A stretch of 64,000 bases of DNA, from NCBI GenBank assembly GCA_003211515.1, contig QCSN01000007.1, positions 1 to 64,000 of the forward strand, in the 5' to 3' direction. Each line of letters starts with the position of its first letter. The first letter of the stretch is position 1. This DNA comes from Synechococcus sp. AG-670-F04. GTDB taxonomy: Bacteria > Cyanobacteriota > Cyanobacteriia > PCC-6307 > Cyanobiaceae. Positions 36,154 to 46,800 of this stretch are shown here, in pieces. The translations under genes and the position numbers were made by a program. The notes below the pieces were generated by a model. That model saw nothing but the letters and a program-made list of their open reading frames with translations. It was not told the DNA's origin and did no database searches.

Positions 36154-38412
36154 ATGGCTTCCCTGGATTCCAGTTCTTTTGAACAACTGTTCTCAACGTT
36201 GAAGAAGGTGCCGATCAGCGCCGACGTTCTTGTGAAGCAGGTGCAAGAACTCGGTGGAACATTGACGCTCACGGAGCTTGAATCGGTTTTAACGTCAAAT
36301 CGTCTCCAGCCTGATGCGCTGACCGATCAGCAGTGGCGTCAGTTGATGGCGCTGCAGATCGGCACCATTCAAGTGAAGGCCCAAGAAGCCTTCAACCTCT
36401 TGGATTCCAACAAGGATGGGGTGGTTGAGCTCTCGGTTCTGAGGCGATTGTTGCAACTGTTCGACGTGTCTCAGCACACAGCTGAGGCTCTGACCAATGA
36501 ACTCTGCGGGGACGGCTCCGACCGGGTGAACTTTGAAACATTCCTGGCCTATCTCCCAAATCACTTCAGCACGCATCCCAGGGCTTACGTCGGCGCGCAT
36601 CGGCCTGTAAGTGTCCAAGGCCCATCTCAATCTTGTAATCATCGGCAGAGTTCAGGCTCAGGCGGGGAAGGTCTTTCATCTAACGCGGGTACGTCACCGC
36701 TGCAGATGCAGATTGGCTTTTTTCGTTTAATCCAAGGAGCGGCTTATCGAAGCTTCCGTGAAAGTTATTCAGCGCATTCAGAAACACATCTGCGTGCCTA
36801 TGACTTGCCCTATACCATTCCAGATTTCGTCAGTTTTGTGAATGCAGCAATTGATCTCTATCTCTCTCTGGGGATCGTGGAATCCGGGGCAGAAGAACCC
36901 TTTGAAACACTGCGATCGTCCGTGATCCGTGCGGAGCAAGAATTACGTCACCGGATGCAGTACTGGGAAGAGATTCCGCATACTCCGGCCATGCGGGAAG
37001 CGGAAGAGCGGCTCGAGCAGGAATTGATCGAGCTCAATCATCATCATCAAATTCTGGGCGTTGTTCTTGAAGTTCTCTTGACGTCCTCACTGCAGGGGCA
37101 TCAGCCTGAGCAGGTCACCCAGGACGACTTACAAATTCACGAGTTAAATCGCTTGCGTCAGTTGGACGATCATCATGAAATCCATGCTGATCTCGACTTG
37201 GAGCAGTCTGCGATATCGGGCTCCTTTCACGACAGTTGGCAGCGTGTGATTGTTGATTCTGTGGACCGGCGTTTTGCTGGATCGATCATGCCGACAGCGT
37301 ATTGGTATGACGAATTCATGCCGTTGTTGTTGCGTGCCAGTTCTGTTCTCTCTAAGGACGATATTGATGCATGGGATGGTGCTGATCAGGCCACTCTTCA
37401 TACCTGGTTTCAGGAACGCGAGATGGCGGGTGTGTTCAGCCATTACGGCAATGCTCTTCAGACACGCTTTGCGAGCCTGCCGCTTCAAACAAAGAAGATG
37501 TTTCGGCGAGCCTGGGAGCTCACGAGTCACTACCTCAATGGTGTTCAGAAACGACGGGAGCGTGAGGAATTCGGGCGTGAATCAGGTTTCCTATGCCAGT
37601 ACGTCGCTTTTCTCGATCTTCACGTCGGTCGTCACGATGTGCAAGCAAGCCAGATGCGCGTCAGCTTTCCGTATTACATCGGTCCTCCCACGTGGCGATT
37701 GATGCATACCTGTGCAGAGCTGATCGCAGACCAACCACTGGAACAGCAGAAGGATTCGGTGCAATTATTCAGGAGCTTCTTTGAAGCGTTGGCTACGATG
37801 TATCCCTGTCCTTACTGTCGCTTTCATCTCAACCGCTATGTGGTAAAAAATCGCGAGGTGAATATGTATCCAATTGAATATCTGTTTCTGGGCTCAGATC
37901 AGGGCAGTGTCAACCTGGAAGTGTCCTTAAGCGACAAATTTGATGCGGTGATCGATGGAGCATCTCTGCGGCTCTTCCTTTGGAAACTTCACAACACGGT
38001 TTCATCATCTATCGCACGGAGCGAAGCCTGGTATCAGAAGGATTCTGGTGCCTATTACACGTCACGCTACTGGCCAAGCCTTGACTCAGAACTGGAACGA
38101 GCCGAAACGCTGGGTGTGGAGTTGATCCCTCGTGATCGTGTCAGACGGATTTATGGGGTCGTGAAGCAGGCTGCTCATTTATCGGTGTTGCGAGATGAAC
38201 TGCAGCAATCGTTGCATGCTGAGGATCTTCCTCAACAGCAGACCATCCGCAATCGCGCAGTCGTCGTGATTGAAGGTGTTGAAGATGCCGTCACACAATC
38301 GCGCTTTCTGCATGAGAGTTATCGGTATAACCCCACACTTTGTGATGATCCACCGCATTTCACAGATGCGGAAGAGGTCTTGGCACGCAGTGGTCTATTT
38401 ACGGAGAACTAG
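36154..38412 (+). CDS. EF-hand and Erv1/Alr-type sulfhydryl oxidase fusion protein
   Basis: A 752-residue protein. Residues ~75-135 hold an EF-hand pair: the first loop, D84-S-N-K-D-G-V-V-E, has Asp, Asn and Asp at positions 1, 3 and 5 but Val at 12; the second is degenerate (GDGSDRVNFETFL). Residues ~180-500 are mostly helical and unknown, including coiled stretches with EELRHRMQYWEE. Residues ~508-640 match the Erv1/Alr FAD-linked sulfhydryl oxidase fold: PPTWRLMHTC (Trp514, His518), YPCPYC (active-site Cys552 and Cys555), FLWKLHNTVSSSIARSE (His613, Asn614). There is no signal peptide or membrane helix. Erv-type enzymes make disulfides and are mainly eukaryotic or viral, so a cyanobacterial copy with an EF-hand and long helical middle is unusual. 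The start ATG at 36154 gives a plausible N-terminus; no strong SD is seen. Confidence 0.75.
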   Translation: MASLDSSSFEQLFSTLKKVPISADVLVKQVQELGGTLTLTELESVLTSNRLQPDALTDQQWRQLMALQIGTIQVKAQEAFNLLDSNKDGVVELSVLRRLLQLFDVSQHTAEALTNELCGDGSDRVNFETFLAYLPNHFSTHPRAYVGAHRPVSVQGPSQSCNHRQSSGSGGEGLSSNAGTSPLQMQIGFFRLIQGAAYRSFRESYSAHSETHLRAYDLPYTIPDFVSFVNAAIDLYLSLGIVESGAEEPFETLRSSVIRAEQELRHRMQYWEEIPHTPAMREAEERLEQELIELNHHHQILGVVLEVLLTSSLQGHQPEQVTQDDLQIHELNRLRQLDDHHEIHADLDLEQSAISGSFHDSWQRVIVDSVDRRFAGSIMPTAYWYDEFMPLLLRASSVLSKDDIDAWDGADQATLHTWFQEREMAGVFSHYGNALQTRFASLPLQTKKMFRRAWELTSHYLNGVQKRREREEFGRESGFLCQYVAFLDLHVGRHDVQASQMRVSFPYYIGPPTWRLMHTCAELIADQPLEQQKDSVQLFRSFFEALATMYPCPYCRFHLNRYVVKNREVNMYPIEYLFLGSDQGSVNLEVSLSDKFDAVIDGASLRLFLWKLHNTVSSSIARSEAWYQKDSGAYYTSRYWPSLDSELERAETLGVELIPRDRVRRIYGVVKQAAHLSVLRDELQQSLHAEDLPQQQTIRNRAVVVIEGVEDAVTQSRFLHESYRYNPTLCDDPPHFTDAEEVLARSGLFTEN

Positions 38413-38627
38413 CACTGGTTTGCGATTGTAAAGATGCTGTGTTTCCAGTGAATGGCTGGTGTTAATGAAATGCCATCTGTGCTTTGGCTTGTCAATGAGA
38501 ATCTTCTCTGACAGACAATAATGATTTTAATTACAAAATCAATACAATTCTACTTTCTGAAGCGCCTAAGAGCTAATTTAATTATTAAACACGTCAACAA
38601 GCGTTCTGCTTTGCGAAGGAAGCTTAA

Positions 38628-40751
38628 ATGTCTAAAGCGATAGAGAGAACATCACTTGAGAGGATTCAGGCTCAGCTTGATAAATCAATTTATTATGGCG
38701 AGATCTCTGCCAATACCGATTCAGTTGTTAGGCTAAAAGATAGCATCAAGCAATTTCAGGAAGTTATTCTTAAAGTTAATCTATCTGATGGGCCCAATGA
38801 TGTCTATGGGCATCTTTCTGGGTTAAGCCACGATCTTGATTTGTATTTTTTCAGCGATCATCCCTCAAATTCTTTTATAAGCTCAACAGGCTCAGGTCGC
38901 AGAGCAGAGTTATGTTTTACCCAAATTGACTCCAAGAATGATGATCTTTTTGTTAGAATAAGCTCCAATCAGCCTTTAAAGACGACAAAAGATTTAACAT
39001 TTAAGTTCGACCTGAATGTCTATACAACTGGTCTAAATCCATATCTGGCCACTCCTAATGATCCTTTCTATGGTGAACAGTGGTATTTATTTAATGGTGC
39101 AGGGAAAAATGTAGACTCTGAACTTGCTTTTCTTAATTTTGACATTGCTGCGCCTGAAGCATGGACGAAGCATCGTGGCTCCCGTTCAACACCAATTGCT
39201 GTAATTGATTCAGGAATTGATTTAGAGCACCCAGATTTAAACGACAATATATGGGTAAATGAGGGTGAAATACCAGGAAATAATTTAGATGATGACAGCA
39301 ATGGTTTTGTGGATGACGTTCATGGCTGGGATTTCATAACCAACCAACCAGATGGTCGTTATCGGAAGAGTATGCAGGAGAATATTCGCTCTCATGGTAC
39401 ACATGTTGCAGGCATTATTGGCGCTGAAGGTAATAATAAAATAGGCATTACGGGGATTAATTGGGAGTCCCAGTTAATGTCTTTAAATGTGTTTGATGAT
39501 GCGGGACTGGCTGCAGATAGGCACATTATAAATGCAATCGATTATGCGATAAATAATGGGGCGAAAGTTATTAATTTGTCACTAGGAGAGGAATCTAAAA
39601 TTGGCATTGGCCAGGTTAATTCAAAAAAATTAGAAAGCCGTTATTTCAAAGTTAAAAGTATGTATCGTAATATTTTCAGGAAAGCGAGAAACAATGATGT
39701 ACTGATTGTGATGGCTGCTGGCAATGCAGGTTCACCAGGCTCAGAAACTCGACGATGGAATAGAGTTGGTGACTTGAATTCGAATGCAATTTTTCCCTAT
39801 AGCTTTGCCGAAAAAAAAGATAATCTTATTCTTGTTACTTCAGTTGATTCAGATGCCAAAATTGCCCCATATGCAAACTATGGCAATAAAGTTGTTGATA
39901 TCGCTGCCCCAGGCGGAAATATTCAAAAAGCATCATTTAAGACAGATCCCACAACCGGTCAGATCGTAGATGTTTTTGTCAAAAATTATGGTATTTATAG
40001 TACGGTTCCGGATCAAACAATTGGGTCTGATCAAAAAAAACGTGGTGCCTATATGATGAAAAATGGTACATCGATGGCAGCTCCAGTAATCACTGGAGCT
40101 GCCGCATTAATATGGGATTATCATCCAAAATTAGAGGCATCAGATGTTAAAAAAATTCTTATCAATAATTCTATTGAATTGAATTCCCTAGAGCCTTTTG
40201 TCGTTAATAGTCGAGCGCTACGTTTGGAAGATGCTATGGAGAAAGTTGATAAAATAAAAAGCAAAGATGATGCCTTGATCTCCTCAATTGAGCCAAAAGA
40301 CATGCATGAAGCTGTAGTGAATTGCACAAAAAATAGCTGCGAGTATGTTTCAAGCTTGCAATCAACAATACTAAAAGGTTCACCTGGCAAAGACCTTTTT
40401 ATTTTTAACAATATGGCAACTTTTTCGCTGCAAAATATGGATAAAATTATCAATTTTAATCCATCTCAATCAGATCAACTGATTTTGCCATCCAAGCGAT
40501 TCAAAGGATTATCAAATGATCGTTTGACATTGCAAACAGTGGCTTCAACGGAAGAGATCATTGAAGCTGCTAAACAACCTGTTGACATTATCTATTTCAA
40601 GAAATCTGGTCAGCTATTTTACAACGCTAATGGAGACGAACCTCGCTTTGGTGGCGAGCAAATTGGTGGCCTTTTTGCAGAAATTAAAAACACTCCTGAT
40701 CTGACACTTAATGATTTTGCTGTCGTTGAGGATCCAATTGCAACTTTATAA
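38628..40751 (+). CDS. Subtilisin-like serine protease with C-terminal RTX-like domain
   Basis: A 707-residue S8 protease without a classical signal peptide. An N-terminal beta domain (~35-130) resembles a PPC-like prepeptidase fold. The catalytic domain has Asp194 (AVIDSGID), His256 (SHGTHVAGIIG), Asn366 (AAGNAGSPG) and Ser482 (NGTSMAAPVITGAA), so it looks active. Residues ~565-707 start at KGSPGKDLFIFNN and include IINFNPSQSDQLIL, GQLFYNANGDEPRFGGEQIG and a final LTLNDFAVVEDP, typical of RTX-type C-terminal secretion domains. This suggests type I export or surface display. It follows the oxidase gene after 215 bases. AT-rich, unlike core genes of the window. Confidence 0.85.
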   Translation: MSKAIERTSLERIQAQLDKSIYYGEISANTDSVVRLKDSIKQFQEVILKVNLSDGPNDVYGHLSGLSHDLDLYFFSDHPSNSFISSTGSGRRAELCFTQIDSKNDDLFVRISSNQPLKTTKDLTFKFDLNVYTTGLNPYLATPNDPFYGEQWYLFNGAGKNVDSELAFLNFDIAAPEAWTKHRGSRSTPIAVIDSGIDLEHPDLNDNIWVNEGEIPGNNLDDDSNGFVDDVHGWDFITNQPDGRYRKSMQENIRSHGTHVAGIIGAEGNNKIGITGINWESQLMSLNVFDDAGLAADRHIINAIDYAINNGAKVINLSLGEESKIGIGQVNSKKLESRYFKVKSMYRNIFRKARNNDVLIVMAAGNAGSPGSETRRWNRVGDLNSNAIFPYSFAEKKDNLILVTSVDSDAKIAPYANYGNKVVDIAAPGGNIQKASFKTDPTTGQIVDVFVKNYGIYSTVPDQTIGSDQKKRGAYMMKNGTSMAAPVITGAAALIWDYHPKLEASDVKKILINNSIELNSLEPFVVNSRALRLEDAMEKVDKIKSKDDALISSIEPKDMHEAVVNCTKNSCEYVSSLQSTILKGSPGKDLFIFNNMATFSLQNMDKIINFNPSQSDQLILPSKRFKGLSNDRLTLQTVASTEEIIEAAKQPVDIIYFKKSGQLFYNANGDEPRFGGEQIGGLFAEIKNTPDLTLNDFAVVEDPIATL

Positions 40752-40846
40752 TGCGAAGTTACGTCTTTCTATGAACTAGACAGAACTCCTGTTTTTTTTC
40801 TTGACTTCGGCTATGACGGAAGAGTCTATGTGTTGAGCCTGATTGA

Positions 40847-43800
40847 ATGATATTGTCATCCTTATTAAGTATAAAGACTCAATCCAGAAAGCATGTTCTT
40901 GCTCCGAGTGATCTTGTTGAATATTTGTCATTAGATTTCTATTTATCCTCCGATACTTGGAATATTCATGCGGTTGAGCCAGAAACTAATATTGAACAGT
41001 TATTAGAAGTTATCAAAGACTATTCAGATCAAGAAATTCATTTGATCTGCCATGGCGATGGCGTGACTCTTCAGATTGGTGAGGGCCTTCCCTTATCGAG
41101 ATTGTACGAAGTGAGACGAGATTGCTTATCCGTCTCGACCCCTGACCTTGTCCTTTGGTCCTGTTATGGAGGTCTGCACTACGGTTGTTCTGATCGTGTA
41201 AGGGCTCGGATTATCACGACTGACTCCCTTCTCGGTAACAACAAAACTATTGAGGGGTATGCGCCGTTGAGTTCATTAGTGCAGAAAAGTAGTGTGGAAT
41301 TGAATGATAAATCTGCTGGATGGACTTCAAAAAACAAGGAACTTTTTGCGTTACATCCACCTAAACAAAATAAAAAAACTGGTATTTGGCATCTTGATCA
41401 AGACAATAGCGTCAACTTCTTTTCGAAGATTTCCCAAAATAAGCTCATCGTTTTACCTAAACTTAAAGGAATTCGTTCAGAGATCACCTCTGAATACAAA
41501 GATTTTCGTGAATGGACGATTCGTTTTGACGCCGCTGATCCGAAATTAACATTTCGCCTCCCGAAAATATTGCGGTCGAAAGATTCTGGTAAGAGCGACT
41601 TATTGACGACCGAAGTCACCGTTGAAGATGCATCAATTAAATCTTGGCATGTAGAGGCTTCAGCTGATTTACTTGATATCGATAGCCTAAATATTAGTGG
41701 AAAAGTTAATCTTAGCCATGAAATCGGATCGTCACAGTATATACTTGGTGGGGTTGTTGACCTTTTTAGTGATTCGCCTATTGCAGAATATTTTGATTTC
41801 GGCTCTCAAAAATTCGATGGCCAGGTGGTTTTTAATCACTCTGCGCATAAAAATAAGACTCGAGATAGATTTCATGTTGTTAGTTTTGAGGGTAAGACAC
41901 CATTTGATATCGACTTGTTTGGTTTGGGTGGACTAAAAAGTTCAAAGAAATCTTCAATTTCTTATAGTAAATCGCAGAAATCTTCCGATACTGATAATAA
42001 TGTAGATGGTAGATATACTATTTCTCATATTAAAACTACTGGGGGGCGTGGAAGTATCTTTGGTAGGGGCGTTAAATTTCCTGATTTAAATTTTAACCTT
42101 TTGAACGGTGCTTTTAAGATTGGCAAATGGAAGACATCCGGTAAATTATCATTCAATATCCCTGGTCTTAATACGAATAAAAAAATTGATATTAGCTCCC
42201 AGCCTTCGAGTTCAAAACAACAAGAAATTAAGATTAGGAACCTTAAGTTGCCTAATAATCAGCCGTTATTTGAAGATGGAGCAGCTATTAATTCTCTTAC
42301 TGTTACACAGGATGAAAATGGTATTTGGTATCCAAAAGCATGGTCAGCTCGTGGAGATTTTAAACTCCCATTCAATGCGCTTAAGTTTGCGCCAGATCTT
42401 CGCTTGAATTACAAAAAATCAGCTAATGGTGATTTGATCTCTCTTAAAAATGCAAGTATACTTAATGATAATAATCAATTGATAACGTCCGGCTCGATTT
42501 CAAATGCAGATTTATCGAAGGGTCCTAGTAATAAATGGCTGATTTCATCATTAAAAGCCAAAGGTGAACTGACAAATTTGTTAAAGCCACTTGGAATTGA
42601 TTTGAATCCAAGTGTTGCTTTCAGCTACTCCTTTGATCCGAAAAAATCCGAAGAGTTGTATGAACTTTCAGGCAGTTTAGTTTCAAATTCAAAAGCGTCC
42701 TCGTTGCTAGTCAATGGTTCATTGGATCATCTTCACCTTGTAAAACCAAACAAAAATAATGACAGATGGACGATTTCGAATTGGCAAGCTACTGGCTCTT
42801 TAAATGTCAAACCAATAGGGCTTTCTATCGATAAAGCCACTTTGAGATATAACAATGATGATGGAATACCAACATACTCGATTCGTGATCTTGAATTATC
42901 GAAAACAGGTGTTCAATCTAATTTATTGGAGGCGGCTACACTGCGCCACCTTGAATTTCAACCCATTCAAAACGGCCGAGGATGGAAGATATCCGAGTGG
43001 GAAGCAAAGGGAAACTTCAACCAGAATATTGCTGGTCTTGCACTTGATGCAGGACTCACTCTTGCATTCGACCACAACGAGAAAGATTCTTTTTATACAA
43101 TTTCAAATGCTGTTCTGAAAAGCAATGCTTCGGCCACGAATAATAATCTCTTACTTTCTTCTGGTCAATTAGATGAACTTGTATTCAGTTACTTACCTAC
43201 TAACAAGGGAAGAATACTTGATGTCAAGCATTGGAATGCAACCGGACGTCTCAATGTAGATGTGCTGGGTTTGTCCATCGATGGTCTTGTTGATATGGCT
43301 TTTTCGAAAAAGAATAATAAACACCGTTACATTATTGAAAAAGCTCAGTTATCTTCAAAAACAGATTCGTCAGTCACCAATCAATTAATTGGTGATGGAG
43401 AAATTCGAAATTTAATTTTTATCCAGGACAAGAGCATTAAGAAACCAGGTTGGACCATCCAGCAATATGAGGCAGAGGGTTCATTTGCGCTCAATTTACC
43501 TGGATTAAATGTTCAAAGTAAGGCTTTGCTCTCTTATCAGAATACTCGTGGAGCTCAGACTTATCGTGTCGATCGTGCCATGGTCGGCGGTGGCTCAAAA
43601 GAGGATGATTTATTTTCAGAAGGCACGGTCAATGATCTTGTATTTGAATTTGATAATACGAACAACCAATGGGATGTGAAATCATTTGAGGTTGATGGGC
43701 GTATTAATTTACCGGTGAGGGGTGTTGACCTCAATTCAAAATTATCAATGAAATATGATCACAATAAGGGCCGAGCTAAGTATGTTATCGCAGAGGCAGA

Positions 43801-46800
43801 AATTGACGCTTCAAAGGATAAGCAGGGAGCTGATCATATTTTTGCTAAGGCAATGATTAATGATTTGATTTTCATTGATCAATCGAATGATGACGAAGAA
43901 CGCAAGTGGCAGATTCTTTCCTACGCAGCGATTGGCCAACTTGATTTTTCAATAGCTGGCTTACCTCTAGGCTCAAATGTTAATTTAGAATATAAGTCGA
44001 ATAGAACTTCACAACCCCAATATGTTATCAATGCTGATTTTAATGCTGGTCAAGTAAATGCCAGTTCATTGTTTGCCGAGGGTCGTGTTCAAGATTTAAT
44101 ATTGCGTCCGCACTCTGATCAAGTCGAATCTGATTCCACAGACAAACGTTCAGCCTCATGGATTGTTGATAGTTATACTGCAAGTGGTCGATTTAACTTT
44201 GATATCGCCGGCTTGAAATTTAATTCAAATCTGGATCTTGATTATAAACGGGGAGATGATCCCAATTCAATCGACCTCTACCGCGTTTCTGAGGCATCGT
44301 TGCAGGCCAGTAAGGAGGATCAATCAGCATTATTTGCCGAGGCTAAGCTCCGCGATCTTGTTATCCATCACTTACCGAATAAAAGTGGCCGTGATGCCTG
44401 GAAAGTTCAAAAGTATCAAGTTAATGGTTTGCTTAATATTGATATAGCGGGCCTCAATCTCTCTTCAGATGTCGAATTGAAGTATCGCTATGACGCTTTA
44501 AATTCTCGAGATTTTTATTCTGCTAACGCCACGGTTTCAGCTGATACGACCGACTCGGAATCATTATTCACAACAGCAGATATAACCAACCTTCAGTTCA
44601 GCTATGAACAGCAAAATCAGATGAATCCCTGGCAGGTTGATCAATATGATGCATCAGGGATGTTGGCGATGGAGGTGTTGGGTTTAAACCTCTCATCTGG
44701 TGTCGATTTAACATACCGACGTGAATCTTCAGGCCTGGAGCGCTACATAGCGTCTGCCAGTATTACCGCTGCTGGGGGCGATCCCAATAGTTTGTTTGCC
44801 TCGGCTGAAGTTGAGGATATGGAGTTTTCACATCATGCCAATCCTGAGGATGCTGGTGACTCATGGACCGTTGATAAATTTCGTGCTTCTGGACAATTGT
44901 CATTTGAGGTTCCTGGTCTAAATCTTAGTTCTGGTGTTGATGTTAATTATGGTCTTGATGAGTCTGGAGAGCCTCTTTTTATTGTAAATGCCAGTATTAA
45001 AACCAAAGGAATCCAGCCAGATAGTTTATTTGGCAGGGCAGAAGTTAGTGACTTGTTTGTTCGATATCGCGAACCTTTAGAAGGATCATCTGCTTCCTGG
45101 TTCGTTGAGCAATTTGATGCCGAAGGTGAGTTGGAAGTTCCGATATTGGGATTAAATTTTAATGGAAATGTTGCTCTTGAATACCGTCATAATATTACTT
45201 CGGGCATTGATAACTATCGTATTAATGGAAAGGTAAGCGCAGCAAGCCAGGACGCTGAATCTATTTTTGCTAAAGCTACAGTCTCTGATCTTCTGTTAAG
45301 TCGAAATCAGAATTCTCCACCTGGGGCATCTGCTTGGCGAGTTGATCAGTTTGATGCTTCGGGAGAACTTAATTTTCCTGTTGCGGGTCTCAACTTCACG
45401 AGTGATGTGCAACTTTCATATCGTAATCCTCTGGAAGGTTCGGAACAATATATTTTAAATGCCGAAGTTGGTGGTTCAGCCGATTCAGATTCGTTATTTG
45501 CTTCAGCCAAAGTTACTGATATGATCATTGAACCTACTGTCGATCCTTCTGCTCGCAATAGTAGAAAGTGGGCTGTGCGGCAATACAAGGCTTCCGGTGC
45601 ATTGTCATTTAATATATCCGGACTATCATTTGCTTCAGCTGTAAATCTTGAGTATCAAAACGTTGGTAATTTAGAGACATTCACAATACCAGCGGCGTCT
45701 TTAAAATCGTCCGGTTCCAGCTTATTGGCTTCGGGGCGTGTTGAAAATCTTACGTTTACTCGTTCTAGATCCACTCCTTCTCGTTCGGATGATGTCTCAC
45801 TGCCGTCGACGACCACTTGGAGTACTGAACAGTGGGATGCCAGTGGTGCACTAAACATTGCAGCTCCAGGTTTGAATCTCTCTGCTGGTGCTTCCGTTAG
45901 TTATCGCTCAGATTCCCAGCAGTATTTGGTGAGCGCTCAACTTGAATCGGCGTCGGATTTATTGCAAGCTGGAGCTTCACTCGATCAGATGGTTGTTAAA
46001 AAATCAACTGTTGAGGGGGCGACCAAACCCTGGTTGATTGAACAATGGACTGCATCGGGGAGTCTCAATCTTGATACAACTGGTTTTCAGATGGATTCGA
46101 GAATGAGGATCCAGTTCCTCTCTGATCTTCTTTCCCCGACGGGTCGTGATATTTATAAAGTGAGTGGCGGCCTGTCTTTTGAGGCGGGTCTTTTTAATGG
46201 CGATGTGTCGTTGAATGAGATGTTAATAGAACCCACCTCTCAAAATGATTGGGCTATTTCGAGATGGAATGCATCTGGCCTGTTGGATATCAAATTTGGC
46301 GGTCTCTCTGCCTCTGGCTCTATTGCTGTTGATTATCTTGCAGGTGTTGATGGTCAACCTGATTCTTATGTCATTGATGACCTCACATTAGCGTCATCTG
46401 GTGAATTCTTTTCGGGTCAGGTCTCTGCCCAAGATGTAAATCTTACTTATGATCCACAATATGGTTGGATCCCGCTTTCGGCGAAGCTGCGCGGTAGTTT
46501 AGCCGCTGATTTCGACCTTATTGGTTTGCAGGGGGATGTTGCTTTAGATTATTCCTATGATCCTGTTCGTAAAACGACTGTTTGGAAAACCAGTGACGCG
46601 ACGTCGGCGGATTTAAAATTAGCGATAAAAGATTTTGCAGATTTTAAGACTTCAGTCCAGTTTGAAAGAGTGATTCCAGATTCTTCACTTGAAACACCAT
46701 ACTTCAAATCTTTGTCAGCAGGCCTCGATCAAGGCCAAATCAGTATCGGAGATCTTGATTTTGATATCCCCAAGCAAGGTGTTGAATTTGCCTATGCCCA

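Noticed and set aside
42108-46520. CRISPR array
   Set aside because: The repeats are diverged coding repeats of one protein in a single open frame, not short identical repeats with spacers. No CRISPR array was seen elsewhere either.
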